Source of the DNA: Trogon surrucura
Lineage: Eukaryota; Chordata; Aves; Trogoniformes; Trogonidae
NCBI GenBank assembly: GCA_020746105.1
Contig: JAJGST010000022.1
Span: forward strand, 2,553,135 to 2,617,134
Direction: 5' to 3'
Length of the DNA: 64,000 bases
Shown here: piece after piece, positions 61,786-64,000 of the stretch
How positions within the stretch are numbered: the first letter of the stretch is position 1
How the letters are laid out: each line of letters begins with the position of its first letter
Notes under the pieces: model-generated
Databases searched by the model: none
What the model saw: the letters and a program-made list of their open reading frames with translations, nothing else
What the model was told of the DNA's origin: nothing
Program-made: the position numbers and the translations under genes

Positions 61786-62942
61786 ACAAGCCCAAGTGTC
61801 TCTGCATCTCCAGGTTCTATGGATCGCTGAATCCTAACCCTAACCAGGACCCTGCATCTCAGGTTTCAGCCTGATGTCATAAGACCCATGGCTGTCCCAA
61901 AATCAGAAATGTGTCGGGGGAGCACCGTTGGTGCAGTATGGTGATCCCCTTTCAATGTTTTGTCCAGCCCAAGTGTCTCTGCAGCTCCAACCTCTATGGA
62001 TCATTGAAACCTAACCCTAACCAGGACCCAGCACCTCATGGTTCAGCCTAATATCTCTATGGCCATGGGTGTCCCAAAATCAGAAAGGTGTGGGTGGAGC
62101 ACTGTTGGTGCACTGATGTGCTCCCTTTGGAATGCCTTGTCTTGCCCATGTGTTTCTGCAGCTCCAGGCTCTATGGATCTCTGAACCCTAAACCTAACCA
62201 GAACCTTGAATCTCAGGGTTGATCCTGATGTCATAATGAGCGTGTGTGTCCCAAAATCAGAAATGTGTGGGTGGAGCACTGCTTTTGCAGTGCCCTGCTC
62301 TCCTTGGAATTCCTTGTCCAGCCCAAGTGTCTCTGTGAGTCCAGGCTCTATGGATCTCCGAACACTAACCCTAACTAGGAACTCGCATCTCAGTGTTCAG
62401 CCTGACATCATAATGGCCATGGCTTCCCCAAAATTAGAAAGGTGTGGGTGGAGTATTGTCAGTGCAGCGCTGTACTCCCCTTGGTCCAACCCAAGTGTCT
62501 CTGCAATTCCAGGCTTCATGGATCTCTGAATCCTCACTGTAACAATGACCCTGCACCTCAGGGTTCAGCTTGAAATCATAATGGCTGTGGTTGTCCCAAA
62601 ATTAGAAAGGTCTGGATGGAGTATTGTAGTTGCAGTGCTGTGCTCCCCTTGGAGCACCTTGTCCAGCGCAAGTGTCTCTGCATCTGCAGGGTTTATGCAT
62701 CTCTGAACAGTAACCCTAATGAGAACCCTGCACCTAAGGGTTCATCCTGATATCATAATGGCTATGGCTGTCCCAAAATCAGAGAGGTGTGGGTGAAGCA
62801 CTGGTCATGAAGTGCCGTGCTCCCCTTGCAATGCCTTGTACAGTCCAAGTGTCTCTGCAGCTCCAGGCTGCACGGATCTCTGAACCCTAACGCGAATAAG
62901 AACCCTGCACATCAGGGTTCCATCTGATGTCATAATGGGTAT
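61786..62942 (+). repeat. Satellite array, ~6.5 monomers
   Basis: Telomere-like blocks near 61823, 62010, 62185, 62360, 62535, 62705 and 62885 (spacing ~175 bp). The last monomers have decayed blocks (CCTAACGCGAATAAG). Confidence 0.92.
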
Positions 62943-63291
62943 TGATGGAAGGATTATAGAAAAAATTAGTTGATGATTGTATTCAAACAGAGGTAGAGAT
63001 ACTGATTAATTATATGGATTGTAAGCTCTTCTTTGATAGTGATTGAGCATTGTAGAAAGCCATTGGAGCAGTTCAGTACCAGTTGATACCAGCTCCGCGG
63101 TTTGGATGGAAGCCGGAAGATGACTGAGTCAGCGCAAGGAACTAAAGGTGAAAAGTGCATAGCGAGGAAGACTACGAGTCTTCCTCTAGAAGATCCCCAA
63201 CGACCACCACCAGGAGGCACTATGCAGGCGCAGACAGGAGGAGATTATGGAAATGACTCATTTTAATATGAAGCGGGACACGTTACGCATA
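62943..63291 (+). mobile_element. LTR-A fragment, plus strand
   Basis: TGATGGAAGGATTATAG start, matching the gamma-type provirus LTRs at 2810 and 8516, up to GCGGGACACGTTACGCAT. It is cut by CR1. It is probably the 5' LTR of the provirus whose pol starts at 63509. Confidence 0.85.
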
Positions 63292-63508
63292 TCACAGAAT
63301 CACAGAATGTTAGGGATTGGAAGGGACCTCGAGAGATCATCAAGTCCAATCCCTCTGCCAGAGCAGAAACGCCTAGATAATGCTACATAGGAACGTGTCC
63401 AGGCGGGTCTTGAATGGTTCCAGAGAAGGAGACTCCACAACCTCCATGGGCAGCCTATCCCAGTGCTCCATCACCCTCACTGTGAAGAAGTTTCTTCTCA
63501 AGTTTAAG
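63292..63508 (-). mobile_element. CR1 3' scrap
   Basis: Last ~215 bases of a CR1 (minus strand), 3' end at CACAGAATCACAGAATG; cut at AAGTTTAAG, where retroviral pol begins with no LTR, primer site or gag between. Confidence 0.85.
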
Positions 63509-64000
63509 GGAAAGCAATGGGGCATACACAAATTCTTGTATATGCCCAACTCACCAAAGGCCCTTTTGGGAAGGGATTTATTGGAACAGGTGGGTGTGAA
63601 AATTACATTTAAAAGTGGGGAAATTACTCTGGAGGTAAAGGACCAACCGTATATCCAGATACTGAGTCTATTTTTAACTACTTTTCCCACAAAAGGAAGG
63701 ATTGCTGAGGAAATTCTGGACCAAGTATATCCTGGGGTTTGGGCTACTGATGTACCTGGAAAAGCGAAAAATGCTCCACCTGTTGAAGTTAGACTTAAGG
63801 AGGGTAGAAAGCCAGAAAGAATTAAACAATATCCCTTGAAGAAGGAAGACAGGGAAGGAATTCGGCCAGTCATAGAGAAGTTTTTACAGTTAGGATTAGT
63901 AAAGGAATGTGAGTCTAACTTTAACACCCCTATATTGCCCGTTCGTAAACCTGATGGGTCATATCGGGTAGTTCAGGACTTGAGAGCAATAAACAAAATA
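63509..64000 (+). CDS. pol: Gamma-type protease end and RT start, open to window edge
   Basis: An uninterrupted 164-codon plus-strand frame (phase set by 63509) that leaves the window. It reads the end of an aspartic protease (KFLYMPNSPKALLGRDLLEQ), a linker and RT fingers (PLKKEDREGIRPVIEKFL, NTPILPVRKPDGSYRVVQDL). The catalytic protease Asp lies upstream and is lost at the CR1 junction. Given the LTR-A just upstream, it probably belongs to the same family as 2810-9037, and supplies the region that copy lacks. No stop or shift in nearly 500 bases. Confidence 0.85.

Noticed and set aside
1..64000. Host exons or CRISPR-like arrays
   Set aside because: No spliced host-like coding pattern was recognised, and the regular repeats are satellite monomers without unique spacers.

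Overview
The window looks like avian repeat-rich DNA, probably heterochromatic (W-chromosome-like, pericentromeric or subtelomeric; that placement is inference). The bird signature is the many CR1 LINE copies ending in ATTCTATG-type 8-bp tails, together with class I, II and III endogenous retroviruses, including one with an alpharetrovirus-type tRNA-Trp primer site. I found no host protein gene, tRNA, rRNA or CRISPR. Nearly every long open frame belongs to a CR1 or an endogenous retrovirus (ERV), and most are broken. Family labels used here (LTR-S, A, U, V, W, R, segment Z, proviruses H and J) are local names given from within-window comparison. Layout: 1-2809 holds a CR1 fragment split by an internally deleted ERV, then an inverted pair of satellite plus LTR-S. 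2810-9037 is a minus-strand gamma-type provirus with a tRNA-Arg primer site, gag deleted, and an unrelated solo LTR in its 3' LTR. 9038-12581 is satellite with LTR-S copies and a CR1. 12582-22896 holds pieces of an ERVL provirus and a class II element whose LTR (W) received a full-length CR1, which itself received solo LTR-U. 22897-25628 is a class II pol fragment, a recurrent segment Z and an env sliver. 25629-32146 is a nearly complete env-less ERVL provirus on the minus strand. 32147-37305 holds an LTR-W, two CR1 fragments, LTR-S and an eleven-copy array of a ~178-bp satellite. 37306-51246 is a class II (beta-type) provirus on the minus strand, interrupted in integrase by a 7.5-kb plus-strand provirus whose two 456-bp LTRs read as identical. 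51247-58799 holds the 3' end of another beta-type provirus, segment Z, LTR-R, and a second full-length CR1 with a CR1 nested inside. 58800-64000 is LTR-S, satellite, a distinct class III-like integrase fragment, more satellite, LTR-A, a CR1, and an open gamma-type protease-RT frame running off the end. The most notable element is the young provirus at 37823-45337. Its interior is a patchwork: a beta-type matrix, an LTR-W scrap between A-tracts, a capsid, RNase H and integrase from the W family, segment Z, a second unrelated integrase C-terminus, and one complete 412-codon envelope frame. Because the LTRs match and the gag/pol are defective, it probably moved recently with proteins supplied in trans. 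Other notable points are an unusual membrane-spanning leader on ERVL gag, tandem ~226-bp units at the 5' ends of both full-length CR1s, and a telomere-motif satellite that appears to have been amplified together with an LTR lodged at one fixed position.
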